A DNA stretch of 44,843 nucleotides from a virus (IMGVR_UViG_3300042876_000717:1-44843), one strand, 5' to 3'. Counted from the stretch's first letter, positions 16,120-23,325 are shown. The notes: generated from the sequence alone by a model not told the origin. Numbers and translations are program-made.

Positions 16120-16608
16120 TCACAGAATCACCAGCTTCCCTGGTAGACCTGAGGCCGCGATTGATTCGACGTTCCCCTCCCCGTAGGCGATAAGGCAAGA
16201 CGGGGCCCCTGCGTTCGCACGCGCCCGGGTTCCGTCCACATGATGGAAAAACAGCCGACCATGAAAGAAGAAAACCGCGTCCGCGCGATCCCATACCCAT
16301 TTCCTGAACATCAGCGTTTCCGTCCTGGCGAAAATGAGGGAGATGGCGTTCCCGTGTTGGAAGCACTTCGCCAGCCACTTCGCGGCCGTGTTCCCGTATG
16401 GCGGGTTGCACCATACGCGAGCCCCCCCCCACGGCTGCATGAGGCCATCGTCTTGGATGGTGTAGTGCCTGGCGGCGGTATCCCAGGGCCTAGCGATAGG
16501 CGCGCAGGGGTCTAGGTCGAAGCGCCCGAGGGCCTGGATGATCTCCGGAGGAGTGAGCCATTCGTCTTTCCCCATGGCCGCCGATTGATGCCCGCCCATG
16601 CCCTTCAT
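16120..16608 (-). CDS. Phage DNA N6-adenine methyltransferase (Dam-like)
   Basis: 162 residues from ATG 16608, which overlaps the helicase stop by four bases; a start at 16638 is also open. DEWLTPPEIIQALG and FDLDPCA (about residues 30-36) are typical of the compact phage Dam family, and the catalytic motif NPPYG is at 68-72. It would methylate adenine N6 in phage DNA, most likely to escape restriction. The gene ends two bases before the convergent RHH gene stop. No partner restriction gene is seen. Confidence 0.9.
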   Translation of the reverse strand: MKGMGGHQSAAMGKDEWLTPPEIIQALGRFDLDPCAPIARPWDTAARHYTIQDDGLMQPWGGARVWCNPPYGNTAAKWLAKCFQHGNAISLIFARTETLMFRKWVWDRADAVFFFHGRLFFHHVDGTRARANAGAPSCLIAYGEGNVESIAASGLPGKLVIL

Positions 16609-18179
16609 ACCGGGTACTTCTCCTTCAGCCAGGCCCATTGCTTGGCCAGCTCCTCCGTCGTGCAGTCCTCCCGCGCCTTCCCCCCTACCGTCTCCTTGAG
16701 CTTCCGAAAAAGGATCTTCGACATGGGCCCCTTCGACCCCGGCCGCATCCTCCCCAGGACGATCTCGAGGTGACGGGCGATCTGGTTCCGGAGGAGGTGC
16801 TCTGCCGCAGAGGGCGTCAGGCCTCCATCTGGCTTGGCCATCTCAGGGGAATCTGCTTCCGTCTTATCGAATGGCTCAAACGTCCCGCCGCTCAACCGGA
16901 TCGCTTCCGATCGCAAGGGCTGGATCCACTTCCTGGCCTGCCCGCCCTGCCCCTCTGATTCCTCGCCGGCTGTACCGCCTTCGCGCTCAGCGCGGTCCTT
17001 TAGGGCCTGGACCTGCTCAGCCTCGATTGAGGCGATTGCGGCGCGAAAGCGTTCGTCATTTGGGCCGTAGACGTAGCCGGCGATCTTCCCGGGCGCGGTG
17101 CGGTTGGCGCGGGCAAAGCATTGCTCGAGCCAGGGGATGCTCCTGATATGGGTCAGGCATGCGATATGGGTGACGGCAGGGACGGAGAGGCCTTCATAAC
17201 ACATTCCGACGCTATCAAGGGCGTCCACTTCTGGAGCGGCCTGCCCCTTGAATCGTGCGATGGCCATACGCGCCGCCGCGTCATCGTCAGAGGTGGCGAT
17301 CAAAGCGTCTATTTTCCGTCGGTGCAGGTGGTCCTGGTAGGTCTTGGCCAGGGCAATGGAAGGCGCGACGACCAGGAGCTTCGCCCCCGGGTAGACCGAG
17401 GCGCGGTGCCGGCGCCAGTCGGCGACGGTCTCGTCCAGGAGCTCCAGGGCGTATTCGGTCCGGAGCGCCGTGAAGAGCGCTTGGGCGGCGTAGTCGCCCC
17501 CGGCCAGGGATCCAGCGGAGCGGCGCCCCCCTTCCTCCTCCCATTCGGTCCTGCCGTCCAGGTAGCGGAATTCCACCGGGACGATGGCGCCCTCCCGGAG
17601 CGCATCCCCGCGGGAGTAGATGACCGCGGCCTTCCCTGGACCTGAGAATACGGGCTGCCCGTCATGGTAGTCGAGGCCGGCTATGGCCTGCCCGTCGCCG
17701 CGGGCAAAGGTCCCGGAGGCGTAGACGACCAGGCCAGCAGCTTCCTCTAGCGGAGCGATAGCGGTATCCCAGGGCCCTCCCTTAAGTCGGTGATGCGGCT
17801 CGTCGAGGAAGAGGATGAACCGGCGCCCGCGGAGCGCCTGCTGGTGGAATACTGGATCCGCGACGATGGCCTGGTAGGTGGTGATATAGCCCGCGTATCC
17901 TCGGAAGGGATCGCCCGAGTTCCCGGCCGCGCGGATCCTGAACCCGCGCCTGCTCCAGGAGGCGAAGTCCGCCTCGCCCTGGTCGCGGAGGGAATTCCTG
18001 GGGACGACCCAGACGATCGAATCGAAGCCATGGCCGATAAGGATGTCGGAGAGGATCGGAGGCAGCGCGCTTTTCCCGCCTCCAGGGGTAACCGCGGCAA
18101 AAATCTTCTTGATCGCCTCGCCCTCGTGGATCCTTCGGGCCATGGCTTCGATCTCGGCCTGATGCTTGCGAAGGATCAT
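16605..18179 (-). CDS. SF2 DEAD/DEAH-type helicase
   Basis: 524 residues from ATG 18179, selected because it overlaps the stop of the zinc-ribbon gene (ATGA); a longer ORF to 18287 overlaps that gene. Motif I TPGGGKS is at 31-37, motif II DEPH at 126-129, motif Ia/Ib-like VVPRNSLRDQG at 58-68, and motif VI is seen in QCFARANR in the C-terminal RecA-like domain. The C-terminal 140 residues are helical with low-complexity Glu/Gly. Such phage helicases act in replication or recombination. It is translationally coupled to the methyltransferase. Confidence 0.85.
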   Translation of the reverse strand: MILRKHQAEIEAMARRIHEGEAIKKIFAAVTPGGGKSALPPILSDILIGHGFDSIVWVVPRNSLRDQGEADFASWSRRGFRIRAAGNSGDPFRGYAGYITTYQAIVADPVFHQQALRGRRFILFLDEPHHRLKGGPWDTAIAPLEEAAGLVVYASGTFARGDGQAIAGLDYHDGQPVFSGPGKAAVIYSRGDALREGAIVPVEFRYLDGRTEWEEEGGRRSAGSLAGGDYAAQALFTALRTEYALELLDETVADWRRHRASVYPGAKLLVVAPSIALAKTYQDHLHRRKIDALIATSDDDAAARMAIARFKGQAAPEVDALDSVGMCYEGLSVPAVTHIACLTHIRSIPWLEQCFARANRTAPGKIAGYVYGPNDERFRAAIASIEAEQVQALKDRAEREGGTAGEESEGQGGQARKWIQPLRSEAIRLSGGTFEPFDKTEADSPEMAKPDGGLTPSAAEHLLRNQIARHLEIVLGRMRPGSKGPMSKILFRKLKETVGGKAREDCTTEELAKQWAWLKEKYPV

Positions 18180-18337
18180 CCCCTCCGCCTCTGCCCGCAC
18201 TTGACGCATTCCTCCGTCGTCACCATGCCCCGCGACGAACAAGACACCCGGTGGAGATGGGCGTCTATGCGCTGAAGATCGACGCATGAGGGCGTCGGTT
18301 TAGGCGGGTTCGGGACGATGTTTAGGATATCTTTCAT
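18176..18337 (-). CDS. Small zinc-ribbon protein
   Basis: 53 residues from ATG 18337, with AAAGGGG just upstream. Cysteines and histidines occur as C ... HLHRVSCSSRG ... ECVKCGQRRRG, a probable treble-clef or ribbon metal site. It starts immediately after the terminator at 18351-18409 and overlaps the helicase start, so it may be the helicase partner. No specific family recognised. Confidence 0.6.
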   Translation of the reverse strand: MKDILNIVPNPPKPTPSCVDLQRIDAHLHRVSCSSRGMVTTEECVKCGQRRRG

Positions 18338-18350
18338 GATCCCCTTTCGC

Positions 18351-18409
18351 AAAAAAAAGGCAGCCGAGCGCGGGCTCAAGGAGGTTCAATGATCCGCGCC
18401 CGGTCTGCC
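18351..18409 (-). terminator. Rho-independent terminator after the tRNA-like cluster
   Basis: On the minus strand a 15-bp GC-rich stem (arms 18394-18409 and 18359-18373, one bulge and one G-U pair) encloses a 20-base loop and is followed by eight T (18351-18358). It would end or attenuate the early leftward transcript before the helicase cassette. The stretch 18410-18522 shows no gene. Confidence 0.85.
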
Positions 18410-18522
18410 TTGCCGATCTTCAAGCCAGCCAGTTTTAGTTCTGTTCGGCTGCTGGCAATTAAGGCCTTGAAGTCTGTGGCCGGGAGGCTTTACTCCGTAG
18501 AACCATGGTACCAAGGGCCTTG

Positions 18523-18590
18523 AGCCGATCACGGGAGTCGAACCCGCCTAAACGCTTCACCGCGCCGCCTAACCGCTCGGCCATCTCGGC
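18523..18590 (-). tRNA. tRNA-like element, Ser(UGA)-like, with short anticodon loop
   Basis: 68 bases. Acceptor GCCGAGA pairs with GATCGGC at five of seven positions; the D-arm is GCC-GAGCGGTTA-GGC, as in serine tRNAs; the T-arm is GCGGG-TTCGACT-CCCGT. Between them GGCGC-GGTGAA-GCGTT gives a five-pair stem (two G-U) with only six loop bases, containing TGA where the anticodon should be. The long variable arm expected of a serine tRNA is missing. No CCA is encoded. It may be a decayed or a non-decoding tRNA. Confidence 0.5.
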
Positions 18591-18614
18591 GTGCCGGGCT
18601 TCCCCGGCGTGAGG

Positions 18615-18848
18615 CTAGGCCTTCGGCTCAGGAGCCAGGACCGCTATGCCCTGGGTAAGCGCCTTGAGCGTTTTGGCGACGGCCTTCTGCGCCGCCTTGA
18701 GGTTGGCCAGGGTCGGATTTTTCATGGCGTCCAAGACGAGCGACTCCATGAGCCCCGCGGCGATCCCATCGGTGACGATCTTGCGCACCTTCTGCTCTTT
18801 CGCGGCTTTCGCCTTCTCTTTCTTTTCCTTCTCGGTCAACTTCGGCAT
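18615..18848 (-). CDS. Small lysine-rich hypothetical protein
   Basis: 77 residues from ATG 18848, with AAGGAG six bases upstream. The first 25 residues are a charged Lys/Glu helix (MPKLTEKEKKEKAKAAKEQK); the rest is an amphipathic helical segment with Leu/Ala/Val. It lies between two tRNA-like elements on the same strand. Function unknown; an RNA-binding role would fit the location but is speculation. Confidence 0.65.
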   Translation of the reverse strand: MPKLTEKEKKEKAKAAKEQKVRKIVTDGIAAGLMESLVLDAMKNPTLANLKAAQKAVAKTLKALTQGIAVLAPEPKA

Positions 18849-18874
18849 GAAAACTCCTTTCGCCTTTCGGCGTA

Positions 18875-18968
18875 TGGGGAAGGGGGGATTCGAACCCCCA
18901 CAACGCTCGGCCAAAGCGCCTTCTTCTCCGCTCCTATGAGCGGCGGTCTGCCAATTCCCTACATCCCC
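18875..18968 (-). tRNA. tRNA-like element, Leu(UAG)-like class II, with short anticodon loop
   Basis: 94 bases. Acceptor GGGGATG/CTTCCCC pairs at six of seven positions, discriminator A; the D-arm holds the leucine-type AATTGGCAGA; the variable arm is CGCT-TTGGCCG-AGCG; the T-arm is GGGGG-TTCGAAT-CCCCC. The anticodon stem CCGCT/AGCGG is perfect but encloses only six bases, CATAGG, with TAG at the anticodon place and A instead of the invariant U33. It is the best formed of the three elements. A tRNA search would likely score it low. Confidence 0.6.
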
Positions 18969-19086
18969 ATGATCCCTGGACCCGCGCCAGGGCGTCGCGT
19001 CGTCGGCTACCTCTTTGCCCATCCGAAGGGGGCCGCAGCCGGCTATGTGGGTAGAACATGGCTCTCAGGTCTTTCGACCAGGTACC

Positions 19087-19156
19087 TCGGGGTGCCAGGA
19101 ATCGAACCCGACGGCCCAGGCAAAGAGTCGCGCCCCTTCGCCTTTACCACACCCCC
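19087..19156 (-). tRNA. tRNA-like element, possibly Gln-like, degenerate D/anticodon region
   Basis: 70 bases. Acceptor GGGGGTG pairs with CACCCCG at six positions (first pair G-G), discriminator A; the T-arm is TCGGG-TTCGATT-CCTGG. The intervening part does not fold as normal D and anticodon arms; the best hairpin is GGCGAAG/CTTTGCC with a ten-base loop. The ends resemble glutamine tRNAs. It may be a remnant or a structural tRNA mimic. The space 19157-19284 shows only GC-rich inverted repeats and no gene. Confidence 0.4.
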
Positions 19157-19284
19157 TAGTTCGGCCGGAGGCCAAAAGGCACGGCCGCTTTAATGCCCTC
19201 ATGGGGCCGGCCGATTCATCGGCCTTCTATCGGTGAACGGGATGCTTTCGAAATTTCTTCTCGCATCCCTGCGAAATTATTTTC

Positions 19285-19635
19285 CTAGGCCGCGGCGGTC
19301 TGGTCCCTAGCGTTGTAGGTCATGCGGGCTATGCGCCGGCTCATGTATTCCCTCTTCTTCGGGCTTAACAGATGGTTGGCGACGAAGAAGCACATGAGGC
19401 CGGCCAGCGTGGCCACGACGGCGTATAGGTAGTAGGGCTTGAACGCGACGGCCAATTCCTTGGTCGACGTGCTGGAGACGGCCGGGAGGGCCTCCTTGAA
19501 AGCGACGATGCTGGTATCCATGGAGACGGCCAAAAGCGAAACGCCTTCGATGGCCGGGTACATGGGCGGAGACGCGGCGACCGGGATGACGATCAGCAAC
19601 GCCAACACGATCATGAAGCCGATGATCCTCTTCAC
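19285..19635 (-). CDS. Secreted/membrane protein with signal sequence and one transmembrane helix
   Basis: 116 residues. Residues 1-21 (MKRIIGFMIVLALLIVIPVAA) form a signal peptide or membrane helix, and residues about 68-90 (YYLYAVVATLAGLMCFFVANHLL) a second hydrophobic helix followed by a basic tail. The short periplasmic-type region between is Ser/Thr-rich. It belongs to the early leftward block, so it might act at the host envelope, for example in exclusion. No family recognised. Confidence 0.6.
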   Translation of the reverse strand: MKRIIGFMIVLALLIVIPVAASPPMYPAIEGVSLLAVSMDTSIVAFKEALPAVSSTSTKELAVAFKPYYLYAVVATLAGLMCFFVANHLLSPKKREYMSRRIARMTYNARDQTAAA

Positions 19636-19671
19636 TCGTGAATCCTTTCCCGCGCTTAAGCGGCGCGGACG

Positions 19672-20049
19672 CTAGAAAATCTCAAGCGCCTTTACTTCGT
19701 TAGCCGATGTATCGCATCTTCCGCTCTCATCGCCGCCGAATGATAGTTCTCCAGCATGTACCCGATCATGATTTGATCTTTTGTTGAGAGGCGCGCCTGT
19801 TTCGCTAGGTCGATCATTTCCATGATCTCGTCCCTCGACCACGGCCCCTGGCTGTCCTTCGGCATCGGCGACCTCCTCAACATGGATTCCGAGAATATCG
19901 AAGGGCTCGGCCTTCCAGGACCCTGCCTTCGCGTCGATTCCGGCCATCGTCGGGAAACGCGCGACGTATTTCCGTGTCACGTAGGCGACCGCGTCGGCGT
20001 CTTTCGCTTCGACAACGAAGGCTTGGGAAAGAACGATCTTCGCCTTCAC
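19672..20049 (-). CDS. Hypothetical protein, GTG start, 3' half overlapping another frame
   Basis: 125 residues if the frame is followed to 19672. The GTG start at 20049 overlaps the upstream stop (GTGA). The first 65 residues (AKIVLSQAFVVEAKDADAVA and following) look like a real alpha/beta protein. The last 60 residues are of poor composition and overlap the better-looking 57-residue gene at 19692-19865. Either the two genes truly overlap by about 190 bases or a frameshift separates them. Confidence 0.5.
   Translation of the reverse strand: MKAKIVLSQAFVVEAKDADAVAYVTRKYVARFPTMAGIDAKAGSWKAEPFDILGIHVEEVADAEGQPGAVVEGRDHGNDRPSETGAPLNKRSNHDRVHAGELSFGGDESGRCDTSANEVKALEIF
19692..19865 (-). CDS. Small helical hypothetical protein
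   Basis: 57 residues from ATG 19865, with GAGGAGG six bases upstream, a strong ribosome site. The product is helical and charged (WSRDEIMEMIDLAKQARLST...). It lies out of frame within the 3' half of the gene at 19672-20049. The good ribosome site and protein-like composition make this the preferred frame here. Function unknown. Confidence 0.6.
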   Translation of the reverse strand: MPKDSQGPWSRDEIMEMIDLAKQARLSTKDQIMIGYMLENYHSAAMRAEDAIHRLTK

Positions 20050-20486
20050 GGCACCGCCTCGATGACCCTGCGCCTCGGCGGGTAATCCCATAATTGCGGA
20101 CGCGACATATCAATAAGCGCCTCATCGTATTCACCGACTCGGAGGTAATACCCGCCCGAACGTCTGATTTTATAAACCGCCATCGCGTCAGGATCGAAAT
20201 CAGTAGGCGCGGGGTAGGCACCGAGAACCGGGATGTCTTCGGGAATCGAAACGACGAAGGGCGACTTCCATCCGTCAACTGGCTTCGCATCCTGGACGAT
20301 GATGAAGCCGACCATCATAGCGATGCAGGCGGCGCAGATGGCCGCGGCGACGACGACGTAGGGGGCGAAGCGTTTCCGAAGCGCTCGATACCGACCGGCG
20401 ATGTACCGAGCGGCGGGAGCCAGGGAAAAGACTTGGGAGTCTGGAGCATCGATGATGTTCAAGGCATGAGATTCGACAGGGATCAT
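20046..20486 (-). CDS. Single-pass membrane protein
   Basis: 146 residues. A basic stretch (GRYRALRKRFAP) precedes one strong transmembrane helix at about residues 43-65 (YVVVAAAICAACIAMMVGFIIV); the C-terminal 80 residues would be outside, by the positive-inside rule. It overlaps its neighbours by four bases on both sides. No motif identifies a function. Confidence 0.65.
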   Translation of the reverse strand: MIPVESHALNIIDAPDSQVFSLAPAARYIAGRYRALRKRFAPYVVVAAAICAACIAMMVGFIIVQDAKPVDGWKSPFVVSIPEDIPVLGAYPAPTDFDPDAMAVYKIRRSGGYYLRVGEYDEALIDMSRPQLWDYPPRRRVIEAVP

Positions 20487-21049
20487 GCGGGTACTGATCC
20501 TTCCCGCCTGAGATGAGCTCTCACACGCTCTCGATGCGTCTCCAGATCTTTTTCTGATAGATGATCGATCATGATCCCTTCGTCCAGTAGATTCGTGCTT
20601 TGTTCTTTTTCGAACTCGAAGGTCAACTGTTGGCGCTGGCCTTTGATGTAGTGGATGATTTCATCCTTGAGGTTCTTCACCTCGTCGTTAAAAATGTTCT
20701 GCGGATGATCGGTGTCAAATTCTCGATGCCCGCCGTGTTCATCCTTCACATATTTTTCCACTTCCTTGTCCTCGATTTTTTCCATCGATAGTTTCGCGTG
20801 TGATCCTTCTAGGACGACGACCGTCCCGGGCTCTTCGCCCTGGGAAAAGGAGATTGACTTGATGCTGAATCTAAGGCCTTGCGGAAGGTCATAGACCTTG
20901 AGCGCCATGGCGCCGACGCGAGACGCAGCAAGCATGAGACCATCGCGCGGCTTGTCGTCGGCCTGAATCCTGAATGATCGGCCCTGGTGGTCGTATTCGA
21001 TTCCGACCTCGTAATTGCCTGGATTGAAAACGAGCTTGTGGATGGTCAT
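20483..21049 (-). CDS. Hypothetical 188-residue protein
   Basis: The N-terminal half is beta-rich and contains blocks such as GNYEVGIEYDHQGRSFRIQADD; the C-terminal half is a charged, probably coiled helix (NDEVKNLKDEIIHYIKGQRQQ). It is directly downstream of the RusA gene (four-base overlap). No family recognised. Confidence 0.6.
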   Translation of the reverse strand: MTIHKLVFNPGNYEVGIEYDHQGRSFRIQADDKPRDGLMLAASRVGAMALKVYDLPQGLRFSIKSISFSQGEEPGTVVVLEGSHAKLSMEKIEDKEVEKYVKDEHGGHREFDTDHPQNIFNDEVKNLKDEIIHYIKGQRQQLTFEFEKEQSTNLLDEGIMIDHLSEKDLETHRERVRAHLRREGSVPA

Positions 21050-21492
21050 GCTGCCCCCTTTAACGCGAAAAGTTGAATCAATGCGCCGGAAGGCTTCCCC
21101 TTCTCGACGTAGTATTTCGTCGTGTATTTTTCACAGACCTGGCTGTCGTCAACCCATGCCCCTATACCGGTCAGGGCATCTAGGACGGCCTTCTCTACGT
21201 TGTCGATATCAGGCTTTTTAATATGCGGAATATTTTCGGAGGGAGAACTTTTCTTTTCGAGCGCCAAGGGGCGGGGCATGTAGAAGGAAATGCAGAGGCG
21301 GACCGGTCCATCGATGCGCTTATCCGCTAGCTGACTGCGAGCCGCCACGGCAATATCTGATTTCCAGGCCTCAGCGGTTCCGGCATCATAGACGCGGGCT
21401 TTCCCGAGGGCCTTATTATAAAAAGCGCGCGGCCGCGGCTGTGCCTTCGGGATTCCCTGAACGTCGAAGGTCGCTACGTGTTCCCAGCTCAT
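21046..21492 (-). CDS. rusA: RusA-family Holliday junction resolvase
   Basis: 148 residues, usual for RusA. The conserved catalytic block KPDIDNVEKAVLDALTG..AWVDDSQV supplies Asp95, Asp97 and Asp115/116, equivalent to the acidic triad that binds magnesium. A basic N-terminal region (PKAQPRPRAF) fits the family. It cuts four-way junctions made during recombination and replication, clearing branched DNA before packaging. It may act with the SbcD-SbcC fusion and annealing protein encoded downstream. Confidence 0.93.
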   Translation of the reverse strand: MSWEHVATFDVQGIPKAQPRPRAFYNKALGKARVYDAGTAEAWKSDIAVAARSQLADKRIDGPVRLCISFYMPRPLALEKKSSPSENIPHIKKPDIDNVEKAVLDALTGIGAWVDDSQVCEKYTTKYYVEKGKPSGALIQLFALKGAA

Positions 21493-21920
21493 ACGTTCTC
21501 CAGATCGTGCAGCCGTTCTTTGACTTCCCCGAGTTCGACCAACAGATTTTTCAGCCGAATCAGCGACTTCACGAGCGCGCCCTGGAGCGACCGGAATTCC
21601 GCGCGCGTCACCGGACCATCCTTGATATCGGTCACGATCTGCGCGTCCTCATCGGTCACGCCCTGCTTCGTCTCGATCTTCTTCATGAGCGGCTTGCGCT
21701 CGACGGCCTTGGCCGACTTGGTTTTTATGTCCGGGATTTTCTCGCCCTTGTAGACGATGACGATGGAATGCCCGGCAAGATCGAACTCCCGATCTTCGTA
21801 GGCGATGTTCTGGATCTTCCATCTGAGCGACGGGGCCTTAACCAGCCCGCTCTCTCCTGCTTTGGTTACCGAGTCGAATGGCTGGCCATCGACGAATATT
21901 TTCGAAATGCTTCGCCTCAT
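21489..21920 (-). CDS. Hypothetical protein with C-terminal coiled coil
   Basis: 143 residues. Residues 1-60 are a beta-rich unit; residues about 60-90 are lysine-rich; residues 105-140 have heptad-like spacing (LVKSLIRLKNLLVELGEVKERLHDLENV), predicting a coiled coil. Overlaps both neighbours by four bases. Function unknown. Confidence 0.6.
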   Translation of the reverse strand: MRRSISKIFVDGQPFDSVTKAGESGLVKAPSLRWKIQNIAYEDREFDLAGHSIVIVYKGEKIPDIKTKSAKAVERKPLMKKIETKQGVTDEDAQIVTDIKDGPVTRAEFRSLQGALVKSLIRLKNLLVELGEVKERLHDLENV

Positions 21921-22126
21921 GCTGGTTCTCCCGCCGGGACGTAGGATGATGTCAGGTACTGGTCGATATCAGCGGTGTCGAAAAAATACCTACCGTTTAT
22001 GAGGCGGAAGGCAATCGGCGGGCATGGGCTCAAGCACCACCGCGTGAGCGTTCCGCGCGTGATGCACAGCCGCTCCGCTGCCTCTTTGGATCCGATGAGC
22101 TTCCCGCGAATAACTGGATCCCTCAT
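21917..22126 (-). CDS. Excisionase/HTH_17-like DNA-binding protein
   Basis: 69 residues. A winged helix-turn-helix reads IGSKEAAERLCITRGTLTRW, followed by the wing and FFDTADIDQYL, the pattern of small MerR-type/excisionase-like proteins. It could be an excisionase for the integrase at 26.9-28.2 kb or an early regulator; it is not next to int, so this remains open. Confidence 0.65.
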   Translation of the reverse strand: MRDPVIRGKLIGSKEAAERLCITRGTLTRWCLSPCPPIAFRLINGRYFFDTADIDQYLTSSYVPAGEPA

Positions 22127-22473
22127 GCCGATATGACTCCATCGTCCTCAACCCCGATAGCCGCCCTCCGCTGATCCGGTGTCATGGCGTCCCATATCTC
22201 TTTCCACTCGGCAACGGTCTTGGAGAGGTAGGCGTCCACCGTATCCTTCGTCCATCGCCGCTTACCCGGGAAATCCGAGACACCCCAGCGCGGGAGGAGC
22301 CAGGGCTGATCGCGCTTGTAGAGTGTGGATTCGGCGTAGGGGCCGAGCTCGGCGATGTCGGAGACTCCGAATGTCTCACGGACCCCGAGGCGGGCCATGA
22401 GGGCGTCAAGCTTCCGCTCGAACCGATCGAACTTTTCAAGAATGCTATCTTGAACCGCCCCTACGTCGCTCAC
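22123..22473 (-). CDS. Putative winged-helix DNA-binding protein
   Basis: 116 residues from GTG 22473, which overlaps the stop of the small membrane gene upstream (GTGA) and has AGGGGG upstream. A helical/coiled N terminus (ILEKFDRFERKLDALMARLGV) is followed by an HTH-like region (GVSDIAELGPYAESTLYKRD) and a wing (WLLPRWGVSDFPGKRRWTKD). It is adjacent to the other small HTH gene. Target unknown. Confidence 0.55.
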   Translation of the reverse strand: MSDVGAVQDSILEKFDRFERKLDALMARLGVRETFGVSDIAELGPYAESTLYKRDQPWLLPRWGVSDFPGKRRWTKDTVDAYLSKTVAEWKEIWDAMTPDQRRAAIGVEDDGVISA

Positions 22474-22586
22474 CGTTTCCCCCTCTGCATGAAGGCCATA
22501 TAAGCGGCCGCTAGGAAAGACCCGACGACGCTTAGGAAAACCGCGCCGCAAATGATCGCCGCGCATACCAGGAGAAAGACCGTCAT
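22470..22586 (-). CDS. Tiny membrane protein, 38 residues
   Basis: Starts at ATG 22586 and reads MTVFLLVCAAIICGAVFLSV followed by a second hydrophobic stretch and the basic end MQRGKR. Its start overlaps the previous stop (ATGA) and its stop overlaps the next start (GTGA). One long hydrophobic segment predicts a membrane peptide. Function unknown. Confidence 0.6.
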   Translation of the reverse strand: MTVFLLVCAAIICGAVFLSVVGSFLAAAYMAFMQRGKR

Positions 22587-22702
22587 TTCAATGACTCCTC
22601 TATACGCTCATCGCGTTCGCTCTCGTCGCCTGAGGCTTTGCAAAGCAAGTAGGCTAGTACCGCCGCGCCTATCGCGAATGAAATCAGGATCTTTAAGATC
22701 AT
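22583..22702 (-). CDS. Tiny membrane protein, 39 residues
   Basis: Starts at ATG 22702 with GGAGG seven bases upstream. Residues 1-21 are a transmembrane helix (MILKILISFAIGAAVLAYLL) and the tail is acidic (GDESERDERIEESLK). It overlaps both neighbours by four bases. It forms a pair with the next tiny membrane gene. Confidence 0.6.
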   Translation of the reverse strand: MILKILISFAIGAAVLAYLLCKASGDESERDERIEESLK

Positions 22703-22872
22703 CTCCTCGCCTCCAATACCCGGTCGGTTGTGATCGCGTCGCGTATCGCCTTCTGTACCGCCTCGCGCCAGAGGACCCTGATGATCTCCTCGCGGGTGAA
22801 GCCGTCTTGAAGCACCATCTGATCGACGATCTCCATGACCATGCTCTGCGCCTCTGGACGGTTTAGCGGCAT
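22699..22872 (-). CDS. Small helical hypothetical protein, 57 residues
   Basis: Starts at ATG 22872, with GGGAAG upstream, and overlaps the next gene by four bases. It reads MPLNRPEAQSMVMEIVDQMV followed by charged helical sequence. It lies two bases after the zinc-ribbon gene stop. No family recognised. Confidence 0.6.
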   Translation of the reverse strand: MPLNRPEAQSMVMEIVDQMVLQDGFTREEIIRVLWREAVQKAIRDAITTDRVLEARR

Positions 22873-22874
22873 AG

Positions 22875-23075
22875 CTACTTCCCTTTCTTCGCGCGCTCAG
22901 CGCGTCGGTCTTTACCTCTTGGGCTTTGTTTCCCGTGCCCCGACTGCACCCACTGCTGGAGAATCAATGGCAATCCGCAGCCAGGGCATTTCATCTTCCG
23001 GCCTTTGGGGGTCCATTCCGTTTGGATATCGTCCGGGATTTCGTTCTTGCACTTCGGGCAAATAGCTATCGACAT
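22875..23075 (-). CDS. Zinc-ribbon protein
   Basis: 66 residues. Two knuckles, CPKC at 6-9 and CPGC at about 30-33, make a classic zinc ribbon, followed by a basic tail (SPRGKDRRAERAKKGK) that could bind nucleic acid. It overlaps the upstream gene by ten bases. Possible transcription or translation modulator; inference only. Confidence 0.65.
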   Translation of the reverse strand: MSIAICPKCKNEIPDDIQTEWTPKGRKMKCPGCGLPLILQQWVQSGHGKQSPRGKDRRAERAKKGK

Positions 23076-23278
23076 AGGGCCCTCATTTCATCGCGCATGA
23101 TGTTCTGCTGGTAGATTTCGTTCTCCGCGACAAGCCTGGGCGCGGGAAGCTTCACGACCTCCGCCGGTCCCGGGATCTCATCGAACGGCACCCACGGCGC
23201 GCCGGGGCCTAGAGCCTTGCGGTAGAGCGTGCCGTCGCGGTCGCGCTTCATGGCGTAGACGAGGCGGGGGCGTTTCAT
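23066..23278 (-). CDS. Hypothetical 70-residue protein
   Basis: Reads MKRPRLVYAMKRDRDGTLYR, then a Pro/Gly-rich middle and a charged helix at the end. It is part of the small early gene run. The promoter of the plus-strand gene at 23369 lies just upstream on the opposite strand. Function unknown. Confidence 0.55.
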   Translation of the reverse strand: MKRPRLVYAMKRDRDGTLYRKALGPGAPWVPFDEIPGPAEVVKLPAPRLVAENEIYQQNIMRDEMRALCR

Positions 23279-23296
23279 GCGAGCCTCCGAATTTGC

Positions 23297-23325
23297 TTGA
23301 AAGAACCCTCCCCCGGGTTTACGAT
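23297..23325 (+). promoter_or_regulatory. Rightward promoter with inverted repeat in spacer
   Basis: TTGAAA (23297-23302), a 17-bp spacer and TACGAT (23320-23325) form a reasonable sigma70 promoter. The spacer holds AACCC-TCCCCC-GGGTT (23304-23319), a possible operator. It would drive only the short plus-strand gene at 23369. Confidence 0.5.

Noticed and set aside
18591-19193. Plus-strand ORF of 200 codons across the tRNA-like cluster
   Set aside because: It covers structured tRNA-like elements and the small minus-strand gene, has no ribosome site and no protein-like composition.
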